62,326 nt of DNA from Acidobacteriota bacterium (GTDB taxonomy: Bacteria; Acidobacteriota; Terriglobia; Bryobacterales; Bryobacteraceae). The stretch covers positions 1 through 62,326 of the forward strand of contig JAPKYZ010000053.1 of the NCBI GenBank assembly GCA_026394055.1. The letters run 5' to 3'. Numbering within the stretch: position 1 is the first letter of the stretch; each line of letters begins with the position of its first letter. The position numbers and the translations under genes were made by a program. The notes beneath the pieces were generated by a model. It saw only the letters and a list, made by a program, of their open reading frames with translations. It did not search any database and was not told where the DNA came from. Shown here in pieces: positions 37,759-47,227 of this stretch.

Positions 37759-38849
37759 AGGACCGCTTCGCTCCTATCTGCCAGCGCCCAACGCAATGTG
37801 AATTGTACGTTGCGGCAATCTGCAAATCTGATTAACTTCACAAACTGCCCGATCACACCAGGGGCCGGTTCTTCCATTACATCAGAGAGACGGTGAATAA
37901 CGCCGTCCGGGTTGCGCCAAAAGATACGGTCGGCCCAGCGGCTGCCGGGCTGATCGCGGAGCACGTCGCACATCACGCCAATGAACCGCAGCTTGATCGG
38001 CTCCTTGTACTGGGGCATCAGCAACACTTCGCTGTGGCCGTCGCGCACTTCCTGGGCAAACTCAGAGAACGTGCTGGCATGGGTGAGGTTGAGGTTGGCG
38101 TTGGGTTCGCCGCCATGGCGGTCACCACCAGAGATGGCTGGCATGCCCAGCCGTTCCGCCAGTTCCATCACGCGGCGGTTCTCGCTCCAGGGCCGCAAGC
38201 CGTTCAGCTCCAGCGCATGGATCCAGGGCCGGACCAGCGAAAGCAGATAGTCCAGGCGCTCTTCATGGACGGCCTTGCCGGCGCGAATCTCGTCCCACAG
38301 CGGGTGGTTCAAGATGATCAGCGCTCCGGGGCAGGCGGCCACCTGCGCAAATGCGTCCCGGATACGCTGCGGGCGCGGGTCGGCCGTCACTTCAGCCAGC
38401 ATCGGCATCATGGCCGCGTCGATGTTGTGCAGGCCGATGTGGAAGAACACGGGCTCCACGGGGATGGTCCATTCCACCGACACCGGGGCCGCAATGCCCT
38501 GTGACTGCAGTTGCACGCCCGCTTCGACGTCGTCATGGTCGGAGAGCGAAACGAGCGGCTTCAGGCCCAATTGTGACTCAATCTGGCCACATTCCAGGTC
38601 CCAGCTGGCGCGCGGGGTCAGCGGCGGTGTCCACCAGACGTCGTTGTAGTTGATCTCCCGCTGATGATGCTTCCGGTAGATGTTTTCCAACCGGCGGATG
38701 CCGTGCGACAGCACGGGCACATCGCAGGTATGGCGGGGGATGAAAGTAAGTGTCTCGCGCGACAGGCTGGTGTGGCTATGCAGGCTGACGGCGGAAGTGA
38801 AGGTCTCGGCGACTGCTCGGTCGGACCAGGAGAAGTGAACTCTCGTCAC
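37755..38849 (-). CDS. PHP-domain phosphoesterase-like protein
   Basis: A 364-aa protein with spaced PHP motifs that bind metals: SLHSHTSLS (about 22-30), SLSDHDD (about 100-106), LNHPLWDE (about 180) and SGGDRHGGEPN (about 240). It may hydrolyse phosphoesters, like histidinol-phosphate phosphatase or the PHP nucleases, but the substrate is unknown. The C-terminal 90 residues lie outside the core. The stop overlaps the start of the GT4 gene (4 bp), so they are translationally coupled. Confidence 0.7.
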   Translation of the reverse strand: MTRVHFSWSDRAVAETFTSAVSLHSHTSLSRETLTFIPRHTCDVPVLSHGIRRLENIYRKHHQREINYNDVWWTPPLTPRASWDLECGQIESQLGLKPLVSLSDHDDVEAGVQLQSQGIAAPVSVEWTIPVEPVFFHIGLHNIDAAMMPMLAEVTADPRPQRIRDAFAQVAACPGALIILNHPLWDEIRAGKAVHEERLDYLLSLVRPWIHALELNGLRPWSENRRVMELAERLGMPAISGGDRHGGEPNANLNLTHASTFSEFAQEVRDGHSEVLLMPQYKEPIKLRFIGVMCDVLRDQPGSRWADRIFWRNPDGVIHRLSDVMEEPAPGVIGQFVKLIRFADCRNVQFTLRWALADRSEAVL

Positions 38850-38930
38850 GACTCTAACATCGGCTTTTCACTTTACAGCCGCATGCGAGTGATATTAATG
38901 TTCAATAAATCATTCGAGATGAAGAATGTT

Positions 38931-40205
38931 TTATTCTTCCTCGTGGTGATGATGGTGGTCGCGCAGGTGTTCTTCCATGAACACAGGCTCCTTGCCCTCA
39001 GACCGGAGCCGTTCGTCCAGCGCCAGGCACAGCACTTCTTCCTCATCGTGGCTCAGCCCGCCCGCTTCCTTTTCCACCTTCTTTTGCAGGGAGCGCAGGA
39101 AGGCCACGGAGGACTTGCCCGGTGAGGCCAGGGCGTAGGCAAAGATGGCGTCTTCACGCACATCCTCATCCTGGATCGCTTTGCGGATACGGCCCAGTTC
39201 CGCCGTCACCCGCAACGCTCCCACGCCACGCAGCGCCAGACGGCGCAGTTCGACATCGGTGTCGTCCAGGTGCTGGCGGAAGTTCTCGGTGAACTCAGGG
39301 TCCAGGCTGCGCCACATCGCTTCGAGGGCCTTGGCGCGGTTGCCGGGCTGCCCGTAGAAGGCCAGCATGGCGTCGTGGACGGCTTCCTCGTCGCTCTTGG
39401 AGGCCAGGGCCACCAGAATGCTGGTCCGCTCCTGGTCGGGCCGCTTCTCGTCGGCCAGGCGATCCATCATCTCGGCCAGGATGTCGGTGCGATCGGTTCC
39501 TTCCAGCGCCTCCCAACAGTGGGCGCGGACGGCGATGCTCGCATCCTGCCGGGCGGTGGCGAACAGGCGGTCCTGCTGGCCGGCGTTCAGCTCTTCACGA
39601 TAGAGGCTGGCGGCGGCAAAGCCGCGGTAGCGCTCCAGCGGGGAGCCGAGCAATTCCAGCCTCTCCTCGACACTCAGCGCTTCGGCCACGGGCAGGCCTT
39701 CCGCTTCACTGTCGGCGAAAACATCAAACTCTTTGGGCGTGTGGCCTTCGTTGTATAGGCCCAGCGGGATATCGCCATCGGGCGCGGACTTCAGCAGTGC
39801 CTCGATGCGCTCATCCTTGGTGCCCAGAGCGGCCAGCGCAAACAAAATCTCATCCTTGATCTCGTCCGACGATTCCGGATAGGCCGCCAGCAGCGGATCC
39901 ACGGCAGCGGCGCCCAGGGAGGCAAACGCCTCAAACAGAGCCTCATCGGCGCTGTCATCCAGCACCTTCATCAGGAAGGGCAGCACGCGGGCGTCGCGCA
40001 GGTGGCGGCACAGGTCCAGCAGCTCGTCAGTGATGTCGAAGATCCAACCTTCGGGCGAGACCTGGGCGATCGCCAGCGCGGTCTCTTCCGGGCGGCCGAT
40101 CAGGTCCTTGATCAGGACATGGTCAAACGGCACGCGGCCTCGGGCGACTTCGCTCAGCAGCGTGGCGGCGGGGGTGGCGGAATATTCTTGAGGAGTGAGA
40201 ATCAT
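38931..40205 (-). CDS. HEAT-repeat protein with His-rich tail
   Basis: A 424-aa, mostly helical and acidic protein. Repeating segments such as RDARVLPFLMKVLDDSADEA, AAVDPLLAAYPESSDEI and LRRLALRGVGALRVTAELG have the HEAT/armadillo pattern of scaffold proteins. The C-terminus ends in DHHHHHEEE, a possible metal-binding tail. It has no signal peptide and is probably cytoplasmic. Partners are unknown. It stands alone between the PHP operon and the FabG-like gene. Confidence 0.7.
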   Translation of the reverse strand: MILTPQEYSATPAATLLSEVARGRVPFDHVLIKDLIGRPEETALAIAQVSPEGWIFDITDELLDLCRHLRDARVLPFLMKVLDDSADEALFEAFASLGAAAVDPLLAAYPESSDEIKDEILFALAALGTKDERIEALLKSAPDGDIPLGLYNEGHTPKEFDVFADSEAEGLPVAEALSVEERLELLGSPLERYRGFAAASLYREELNAGQQDRLFATARQDASIAVRAHCWEALEGTDRTDILAEMMDRLADEKRPDQERTSILVALASKSDEEAVHDAMLAFYGQPGNRAKALEAMWRSLDPEFTENFRQHLDDTDVELRRLALRGVGALRVTAELGRIRKAIQDEDVREDAIFAYALASPGKSSVAFLRSLQKKVEKEAGGLSHDEEEVLCLALDERLRSEGKEPVFMEEHLRDHHHHHEEE

Positions 40206-40292
40206 GGCAGGAGTTCCCTAAGCGTCAACGACGAGGTTAAACAATTGGGCGGTGCTTGGGTAGGGCACCGGAAAGGGGAGCAGAAATCAAGC

Positions 40293-40321
40293 GGGCGGTG
40301 CAGCTCGAGAGCCCACCGCCC
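40293..40321 (-). terminator. Weak hairpin after the FabG-like gene
   Basis: GGGCGGTG (40293-40300) pairs with CACCGCCC (40314-40321), 38 bp beyond the FabG-like stop codon on the minus strand. The following minus-strand sequence is only moderately T-rich, so termination here is tentative. Confidence 0.35.
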
Positions 40322-40358
40322 CGGTTCAGACTAACGGTACGCCCGCAGGAAGGGCAAA

Positions 40359-41090
40359 TTAGTAAGTGGCCCGTCCACCCGAAGCGTCGTAGGTTTGGCC
40401 CGTGACGAAGCTGCAATCGGGGGACGCCAGGAAATGGACCACGGCAGCAATCTCTTCGGTGGTACCGGTGCGCCGCATCGGGATCTTGGCCGTCATGTAC
40501 TCCACTTGCTGCGGAGTCAGCTGGTCCAGCATCTTGGTCCGGATCACGGCGGGTGAAACGGCGTTGACGCAGATACCTTCGGTGGCAACTTCTTTGGCCA
40601 CCGATTTGGTGAAGCCGATCACCGCGGCCTTGGTGGCCGAATAGGCCGTCATGTTGGGGTTGCCTTCTTTGCCGGCGATGGAGGCGATGTTGACCACTCG
40701 GCCATACTGGCGCTCCCGCATGCCGGGCAGAACGGCGCGCGTGGTGAACACGACGCCCAACAGGTTGATGTCGATCACGCGGCGCCATTCGGCGTCGGTC
40801 TGCTGCCAGAGCGGAGCCGCGGTGCCGGCGGTGCCGGCGTTGTTCACCAGGATGTCGATCTTGCCCACCGCTTCAAAAGCCGCATTGACGGCCGCCGAAT
40901 CAGTGATGTCGATCGCCAGCGGTAAGGCTCCCGGAATGGTTGCGGCCGTCGCCGCCGCGGCTTCCGCGTTGACGTCGGCGATATACACCTTCGCGCCGGC
41001 GTGGGCCAGACGTTGGGAAATCGCTTCCCCAATGCCGGCCGCACCCCCGGTGACGATGGCTACTTGTCCCGTCAGGTCGAAGTAAGCCAT
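40359..41090 (-). CDS. SDR oxidoreductase, FabG-like
   Basis: A 243-aa classical short-chain dehydrogenase. It has the nucleotide-binding TGGAAGIGEAISQRL, LVNNAGTAG, the catalytic Ser in VNIASIAG, and YSATKAAVIGF with Tyr and Lys. Asp at the end of strand 2 (YIADVNAEA) favours NAD+. It follows rplI by 8 bp, so it is likely read through with the ribosomal-protein operon, in the place where dnaB sits in many bacteria. Substrate unknown. Confidence 0.85.
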   Translation of the reverse strand: MAYFDLTGQVAIVTGGAAGIGEAISQRLAHAGAKVYIADVNAEAAAATAATIPGALPLAIDITDSAAVNAAFEAVGKIDILVNNAGTAGTAAPLWQQTDAEWRRVIDINLLGVVFTTRAVLPGMRERQYGRVVNIASIAGKEGNPNMTAYSATKAAVIGFTKSVAKEVATEGICVNAVSPAVIRTKMLDQLTPQQVEYMTAKIPMRRTGTTEEIAAVVHFLASPDCSFVTGQTYDASGGRATY

Positions 41091-41098
41091 GGAGTGGC

Positions 41099-41548
41099 CT
41101 ACTCCTCTTCCCGGACAACGTTGACGGTGATGTGGGCGGTCACTTCACGGTGGAGTTTCACGGCCACCTTGTGCTCACCCAGCTGCCGGATCGGCTCATC
41201 GAGCACGATCTTGCGGCGCTCAATCGTGTAACCGAGCGCGGTCAAGTGGTTCACCAGATCCTGCGCCGTCACCGAACCAAACAAGTGATCGTTCTCGCCC
41301 GCCTTGGCCTTGATGGTCAACACGACCGCATCCACCAGCTTGCCCAGCTCCGCCGCTTCACCGGCCGCCTTGGCTTCCTTCTTCAACCACGCCTGACGTT
41401 CCTGCTCGACAATCTTTTTGTTCGATTCGTTGGCCGGGACAGCCAGGCGGCGCGGCAACAGGAAGTTACGAGCGTAACCATCCTTTACCTTCACCACTTC
41501 CCCGCGCGAGCCGAGGTTGTCGACTTCTTCTCTCAGAATGACTTCCAT
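41099..41548 (-). CDS. rplI: 50S ribosomal protein L9
   Basis: A 149-aa protein with the L9 signature MEVILREEVDNLGSRGEVVK then VKDGYARNFLLPRRLA. The long connecting helix (NKKIVEQERQAWLKKEAKAA) leads to the C-terminal rRNA-binding domain. Length is normal. It ends the rpsF-rpsR-rplI cluster, 51 bp after rpsR. Confidence 0.97.
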   Translation of the reverse strand: MEVILREEVDNLGSRGEVVKVKDGYARNFLLPRRLAVPANESNKKIVEQERQAWLKKEAKAAGEAAELGKLVDAVVLTIKAKAGENDHLFGSVTAQDLVNHLTALGYTIERRKIVLDEPIRQLGEHKVAVKLHREVTAHITVNVVREEE

Positions 41549-41599
41549 TGCTTTATTCCTTGATCCTGATTTGCCGGTCCTGGTGTTATTACCTGGAAC

Positions 41600-41902
41600 C
41601 TAGCCGCGCGAGTTAAACGGCAGCAGAGCGATGTTACGCGCTTGCTTGATCGCCCGCGCCAGACGCCGCTGGAACGCCGGGCTGGTACCCGTGATCCGGC
41701 GCGGCAGAATGCGGCCATTCTCGCTGATGAACTGCTTCAGCAGTTGCACGTCGCGATAAGTGACGTCGTCGATCTTTTCCACCGAGAACTTACAGACCTT
41801 CTTGCGCCGGAAGTACTGCTTCCGGGAGCCCATGGCCTTGTCGCCACCGGTGGGACGCATAGACGCCGCAATCGGACGTCCGCCTTTTTGTTGTTCAGCC
41901 AT
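41600..41902 (-). CDS. rpsR: 30S ribosomal protein S18
   Basis: A 100-aa protein with [40 protein letters not shown] and [12 protein letters not shown], all typical for S18. The N-terminal 25 residues (Gly/Arg/Lys-rich, EQQKGGRP) are an extension compared with E. coli. It starts 2 bp after rpsF ends; no ssb gene lies between them. Confidence 0.96.
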   Translation of the reverse strand: MAEQQKGGRPIAASMRPTGGDKAMGSRKQYFRRKKVCKFSVEKIDDVTYRDVQLLKQFISENGRILPRRITGTSPAFQRRLARAIKQARNIALLPFNSRG

Positions 41903-41904
41903 GG

Positions 41905-42453
41905 TTAGCTCTCCTTCACTTCTTCCGCCGGCGCAGCAGCGGGCACAGTTGCCGCGGGAACAGCCGCAGCGGGAACAGGGTCAGACACAGGCTTGCCCGG
42001 AGCAGGACCGGCCGGAATAGCCGGGGCCGCCGGCAGCGCAGGCGCACCCGCGGCCGGAACACCCGGAGCGCCAGCACCTGGAATGGCGGGCAGCAGAGCC
42101 GGAACCGGGGGCTTACGCTTGGCGCGCTCTTCACGCTTCTTCTTGCGCTTCTCCACCCACTTCAGCTTCTCGTCCAGGCGGACGGTCATGAACTTGATCA
42201 CCAGATCGCTGACGCGTAACCGGCGCTCCACTTCGCGCACCGTTTCCGCCTTGGCTTCAAAGGTCACCACAAAGTAGTGGCCTTCGTCGCACTTGGCAAC
42301 CCGGTAGGCCAGCTTGCGGCGGCCCCAGTCATCCACTTTCTCGATCTTGCCCTCTTGGTCGGTGACCGTTTTGGACAACAGCTCGATCACTCCGTTCGCG
42401 TCTTCTTCAGTCGCGTCCGGCTTGACGATCAACACTTCTTCGTAAAGCCTCAT
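41905..42453 (-). CDS. rpsF: 30S ribosomal protein S6 with Ala/Pro-rich C-terminal extension
   Basis: A 182-aa protein whose first about 110 residues are S6 ([20 protein letters not shown], then [20 protein letters not shown]). It is followed by a Lys-rich linker ([14 protein letters not shown]) and about 65 residues dominated by Ala, Pro and Gly, ending in EEVKES. S6 binds S18 on the 30S platform. The tail is unusual in length and is likely disordered. It starts the rpsF-rpsR-rplI group, 43 bp after pth. Confidence 0.95.
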   Translation of the reverse strand: MRLYEEVLIVKPDATEEDANGVIELLSKTVTDQEGKIEKVDDWGRRKLAYRVAKCDEGHYFVVTFEAKAETVREVERRLRVSDLVIKFMTVRLDEKLKWVEKRKKKREERAKRKPPVPALLPAIPGAGAPGVPAAGAPALPAAPAIPAGPAPGKPVSDPVPAAAVPAATVPAAAPAEEVKES

Positions 42454-42496
42454 GCTTCCTCTTCCTCTATTGCTCGTGGGCGTGGCGGTTCACGTT

Positions 42497-43099
42497 TCAG
42501 GCCTTCGGACCTTGCGGTTCCGGTTCGGCCCGGCGGTTGAACTTCGCCATGGACTTGTCGACGCCCTCAGCCACTACGGATTCAATCGCCAGAGCCGTTT
42601 GCTCCAGCACCAAATCCAATTCCTGTCTTTGCCCCCGCCGAACCGGCGAAAGCAGATAATCCTTGCCACCCGTGCGCCCTTCGCCCGGATGAACCCCAAT
42701 CCGCAACCGCGGAAACTCCGGTGTCCCAATGGAGCGAATCACCGAACTCACGCCGTTGTGCCCCGCCGCCGACCCTTGCGGGCGAATCCGCAAATGCCCG
42801 AACGGCAAAGCCAGCTCGTCATACACCAGCAACAGCTGGCTGGCGGAAAAGCCGTACTTGGCCAGCAACTGCTTCACCGCCCCGCCGCTTTCGTTCATGT
42901 ACGTCTGCGGCTTAGCGACCAACAACTTTTCCGTACCACCCACCAGCGCCAGACACTCTTTCCGGTGCACCCGGATCGAATTCCGCGCCGCGAAGCAATC
43001 GACGGCCAGGAACCCCGCGTTGTGCGGTGTCCACTCATACTCGGGACCAGGATTGCCCAGCCCCACCACCAGCCACCGGTTCTCCGCCAAATCAGCCAC
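42497..43099 (-). CDS. pth: Peptidyl-tRNA hydrolase
   Basis: A 200-aa enzyme that releases tRNA from drop-off peptidyl-tRNA. Conserved features are GLGNPGPEYEWTPHNAGF with catalytic His, KPQTYMNESGGAVKQLLAKY, YDELALPFGHLRIRPQGSAA, and GHNGVSSVIRSIGTPEFPRL. The C-terminus (about 175-200) is longer and basic. It stands between rplY and rpsF, as in many genomes. Confidence 0.95.
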   Translation of the reverse strand: MADLAENRWLVVGLGNPGPEYEWTPHNAGFLAVDCFAARNSIRVHRKECLALVGGTEKLLVAKPQTYMNESGGAVKQLLAKYGFSASQLLLVYDELALPFGHLRIRPQGSAAGHNGVSSVIRSIGTPEFPRLRIGVHPGEGRTGGKDYLLSPVRRGQRQELDLVLEQTALAIESVVAEGVDKSMAKFNRRAEPEPQGPKA

Positions 43100-43174
43100 C
43101 GTCGCCTTGTCTCCTCAGCACGGGTCTCCTCAGCTCGGGCCTCACCGGCCCGGCGGAAAACTCCGCCGGCCGAG

Positions 43175-43840
43175 TTACTTCTTCTTCTTGTCGTCGGCCG
43201 CCGGCGCTTCTTCCTTCTTGCCCTTCTTGATCACTTCGGGCTCAGCGGCACCGGCCGCGGCTTCCGCTTCCTTCGAGGTGCGGAGCGAGATCACGTGGGC
43301 AATCAGGTGCTCCGGCGGCGAAACCAGCTTCATCGAACCCGACAGCGGAATCTCGGAGGCGCGGATGCCCTGGTTCAGCATCAGGTTGGCGACGTCGATG
43401 TCGAAGCGGGCCGGAATGTCGTCCGGCAAACATTCGATGTCCACTTCGCGGGTGATGAACTCAAACTGGCCGCCCTGCGTCTTGACGCCCTTGGGGTCGC
43501 CATGGGTGTGGACGCTGACCTTGACGCGGATGCGCTTTTCCAGGTCGATGCGCTTCATGTCGACATGCCACAGGCTGCCCTTCACCGGGTCATGCTGCCA
43601 GTCGATGATCATCACCGGCGTGGTTTCCTTGCCCGCGATGTCGAGATTGAAGATCGTGTTGTGGCCGGTTTCGCTACGGAGGATCTTGTTGACCTCTTTC
43701 GGGCTCACCGTGATGGCCACCGGGTCGTGCCCCGGGCCATACACCGTTGCCGGGCTGAAGCCGGAACGGCGCAGACGGCCGGTTTCTTCCTTACCGCGCA
43801 ACGGCCGCTCTTGGGCCACAATCGTGATGTCTTTACGCAT
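43175..43840 (-). CDS. rplY: 50S ribosomal protein L25, CTC type
   Basis: A 221-aa general-stress form of L25 (TL5/Ctc). The 5S-rRNA-binding N-terminal part has GRLRRSGFSPATVYGPGHDP and NTIFNLDIAGKETTPVMIID, then DWQHDPVKGSLWHVD. The C-terminal beta domain includes LPDDIPARFDIDVANLMLNQ. It ends in a Lys/Ala-rich tail. It lies between prs and pth. Confidence 0.95.
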   Translation of the reverse strand: MRKDITIVAQERPLRGKEETGRLRRSGFSPATVYGPGHDPVAITVSPKEVNKILRSETGHNTIFNLDIAGKETTPVMIIDWQHDPVKGSLWHVDMKRIDLEKRIRVKVSVHTHGDPKGVKTQGGQFEFITREVDIECLPDDIPARFDIDVANLMLNQGIRASEIPLSGSMKLVSPPEHLIAHVISLRTSKEAEAAAGAAEPEVIKKGKKEEAPAADDKKKK

Positions 43841-43894
43841 GGTGCTTCCTTAACTCGAACCTAGCTAGCTGGTTCAATTCTCTCAACTGTTCAC

Positions 43895-44839
<945 letters not shown>

Positions 44840-45853
44840 TCTGCGTAGTTCCAACACTTGAGAGCCATCGTCTCCAGCGGGATTGGTACGCAGTTCGGCT
44901 AAGGAAGGAAAACGGCACGGACTTCTCCGCACCCAGCTTCACTATCGCCGCCTGGACCGCGGCTGCGTCGTCGTAAAGACCGAACAGCGCCGCTCCGCTC
45001 CCGGTCATTAATGCCGGAGCTGCTCCCGTCCGGCTCAGCTTGCGCCGCAGCACTTGGAGGACGGGGTATTGGCGGAAGACGACTTCTTCGAAGTCGTTCT
45101 GGCAATCTGCCGCCCAGACCGCTTTCGGTGCACGCACCTCTAGCGCCCAAGCGAGCGACTGCAACCTCTTTAGGATAGGAAAGTTGCGGTCCGATGTCAA
45201 CGCGCCCTCGGTGCGCCCCAGCGCCGCGTAGGCATCTTTTGTCGATACATGCACTTGCGGGGTGATCAACAGTCCGCGTACGGGCTTCGGATCAGGCAAG
45301 GGATAAAGCTCTTCGCCCTGCCCGCCACCCACCGCGCAACCGCCATGGAGAAAGAACGGCACATCCGACCCGAGCGCCACCGCGATATCCTTCAACCGGT
45401 CCGGCGCTACCGCCTTGCCGGCCAGACGAGGCAATGCCAGCAGAATCGCTGCCGCATCCGTCGAACCGCCGCCCAACCCGCCACCCATGGGAATGCGCTT
45501 GTCGATGTGGATCTTCACCGCACCGTTCAGCTTAAGGGCATCGAGCACAGCCCGAGCCGCTTTCTCCGCCAGATTGGTCCCCGGAATCTCCACTGAGCAG
45601 GTGACGGCGACGCTGGTCTGCCGCTTGCGCTCAAAGCTGAGGCTCACCCGATCGGCCAGCGAAATGGTCTGGAAGACGCTCCGGATTTCATGAAAGCCAT
45701 CACTACGCTTGCCGAGGACGGCGAGGGCGAGGTTGATTTTGGCGTGGGCGTGGACGGTGAGCATGCTTTTGAGAGAGACCTAAACTGCTTCTATCTTGCG
45801 ACGTCAGGCCAGTCTTCAATTGTATCCGCCACCGGCTTGAAGCCCGGCCAAGA

Positions 45854-46300
45854 TCAGCGGGCTACTCGACGCAACCGCTGCAGTAACTCCACATCGCTCA
45901 CTACTTCGAACTGATGCCGCCGGGCGTACTCGGCAACTGCGGGCAAAGCAAAATGTCGGTCCAGTGAGCAAACGATATCGGCCCGACCGGCCACGGCAGT
46001 GGCCAAGACCGGGTCGTCATCCGGATCTTCGGCGATCACGGCTTCGGCCTCACCCGGCGACACCACTTCAGCGAACTGCTGCAGCGCATCGACAAATTGT
46101 GCGATGTCCGACTGGGCGAGCGGCCAAAGAGCTCGTAATCGCGGGTAGTTGAGCACCCGCTCCAGCTCAGCAAGCAAGAATGGAGAGACAATCAGAACCA
46201 CGTCGTCCGAGTGACGAATCAGGTCTAGTAGTGCCCGGGCCGCCCCGGCCGCATAGGGATTGGCGCGGGCCAGGATATTGGTATCGAGAACAACCCTCAC
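45854..46300 (-). CDS. PIN-domain toxin
   Basis: A 148-aa protein starting with GTG, MRVVLDTNILARANPY, holding the first acidic residue (D6) of a PIN nuclease. Further acidic sites lie at LLAELERVL and in EDPDDDPVLATAVAGRADIV, then SLDRHF. It resembles the PIN family often annotated as toxin components. The start overlaps the preceding gene's stop by 4 bp (GTGA), placing it second in the pair. Its target RNA is unknown. Confidence 0.85.
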   Translation of the reverse strand: MRVVLDTNILARANPYAAGAARALLDLIRHSDDVVLIVSPFLLAELERVLNYPRLRALWPLAQSDIAQFVDALQQFAEVVSPGEAEAVIAEDPDDDPVLATAVAGRADIVCSLDRHFALPAVAEYARRHQFEVVSDVELLQRLRRVAR

Positions 46301-46566
46301 GCGCGCTGCGGTCGAACCGAATCCAGTGCCTCAGTCAGCGCGTCTTCCAATTCCTGCCCGCACGGAGGGAACGCCTTGGAATCGAGCAAATCCAGTGCCG
46401 TGTTCAACCGGGCAGCACTCGCGGCACGGTGAGCCCCCAGGGGAGCAGAGTGCGGATGGAAAGCCATCACGCTGACTTGTTCGTCATCACCCAACACGCG
46501 CCCCAAAACGTCTTCAATCGCCGTCCGGGTACTGCGCGAAAGATCGCCCACCAAGCTTACTGCCAT
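46297..46566 (-). CDS. Probable antitoxin of the PIN toxin
   Basis: An 89-aa protein (MAVSLVGDLSRSTRTAIEDV) upstream of and overlapping the PIN gene by 4 bp. No known antitoxin DNA-binding motif is clear. The N-terminus may form a strand, and the C-terminal half is helical (ARLNTALDLLDSKAF, LEDALTEALDSV), fit for wrapping a PIN domain. The role is inferred from gene order. Confidence 0.6.
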   Translation of the reverse strand: MAVSLVGDLSRSTRTAIEDVLGRVLGDDEQVSVMAFHPHSAPLGAHRAASAARLNTALDLLDSKAFPPCGQELEDALTEALDSVRPQRA

Positions 46567-46642
46567 GATCTACCCGCTCCTAGCATCATCGTATCCGAGA
46601 TTCTGGCTCGGGAGTGCGGTACTGGAGGAGATCCTCTTGGGC

Positions 46643-47167
46643 TTAGTAGTGCAGCAGCGAAACGATTTCGCGCTCGGGCAGCTTCGCCCGGCCATTCAGG
46701 AAATCGAGCTCGATCACAAAGCCGAGACCGGCCAGTTTGCCGCCCAAGCGCTCCACCAACTCCGCCACTGCCGCAGCAGTGCCACCGGTGGCGAGCACGT
46801 CGTCGACGATGATCACGGTTTCGCCCGGGGTGATGGCGTCGGAGTGGATCTCCAGTTTGTCGGTGCCGTACTCCAGCGCGTACTCGACTGATTCCACTTG
46901 TGAGGGCAACTTCTTGGGCTTGCGGACCGGCACGAACCCGGCCCCGAGCGCGTAGGCCACTGCGGGGGCGAAGAAGAAGCCGCGGGCTTCGATGCCGACT
47001 ACTTTGTCGATCGGGCGGCCCTGAAAGCCGTCGCGCAGGCCGTCGAGCGTCGCCTTCAGGCCACCGGCGTCCTTTAGCAGCGTCGTGATGTCAAAGAAGT
47101 TGATGCCCGGTTTCGGAAAGTCAGGCACTTCGCGGATCAGTGATTTCAGGTCAACCATGGGAAGCAT
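46643..47167 (-). CDS. apt: Adenine phosphoribosyltransferase
   Basis: A 174-aa purine salvage enzyme that joins adenine and PRPP. It has [52 protein letters not shown], and the PRPP motif [17 protein letters not shown]. Two nearby ATG codons (47167 and 47158) are possible starts; the shorter one fits the family slightly better. Confidence 0.94.
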   Translation of the reverse strand: MLPMVDLKSLIREVPDFPKPGINFFDITTLLKDAGGLKATLDGLRDGFQGRPIDKVVGIEARGFFFAPAVAYALGAGFVPVRKPKKLPSQVESVEYALEYGTDKLEIHSDAITPGETVIIVDDVLATGGTAAAVAELVERLGGKLAGLGFVIELDFLNGRAKLPEREIVSLLHY

Positions 47168-47227
47168 TCATGGTACCAACCGAGTGGCCCATCAGACTTG
47201 GGTACAATCGAGCCCACACGCCGTCCC

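Noticed and set aside
42452..43864. A 470-codon open frame on the plus strand across pth and rplY
   Set aside because: It lies opposite two certain housekeeping genes and shows no family motif.
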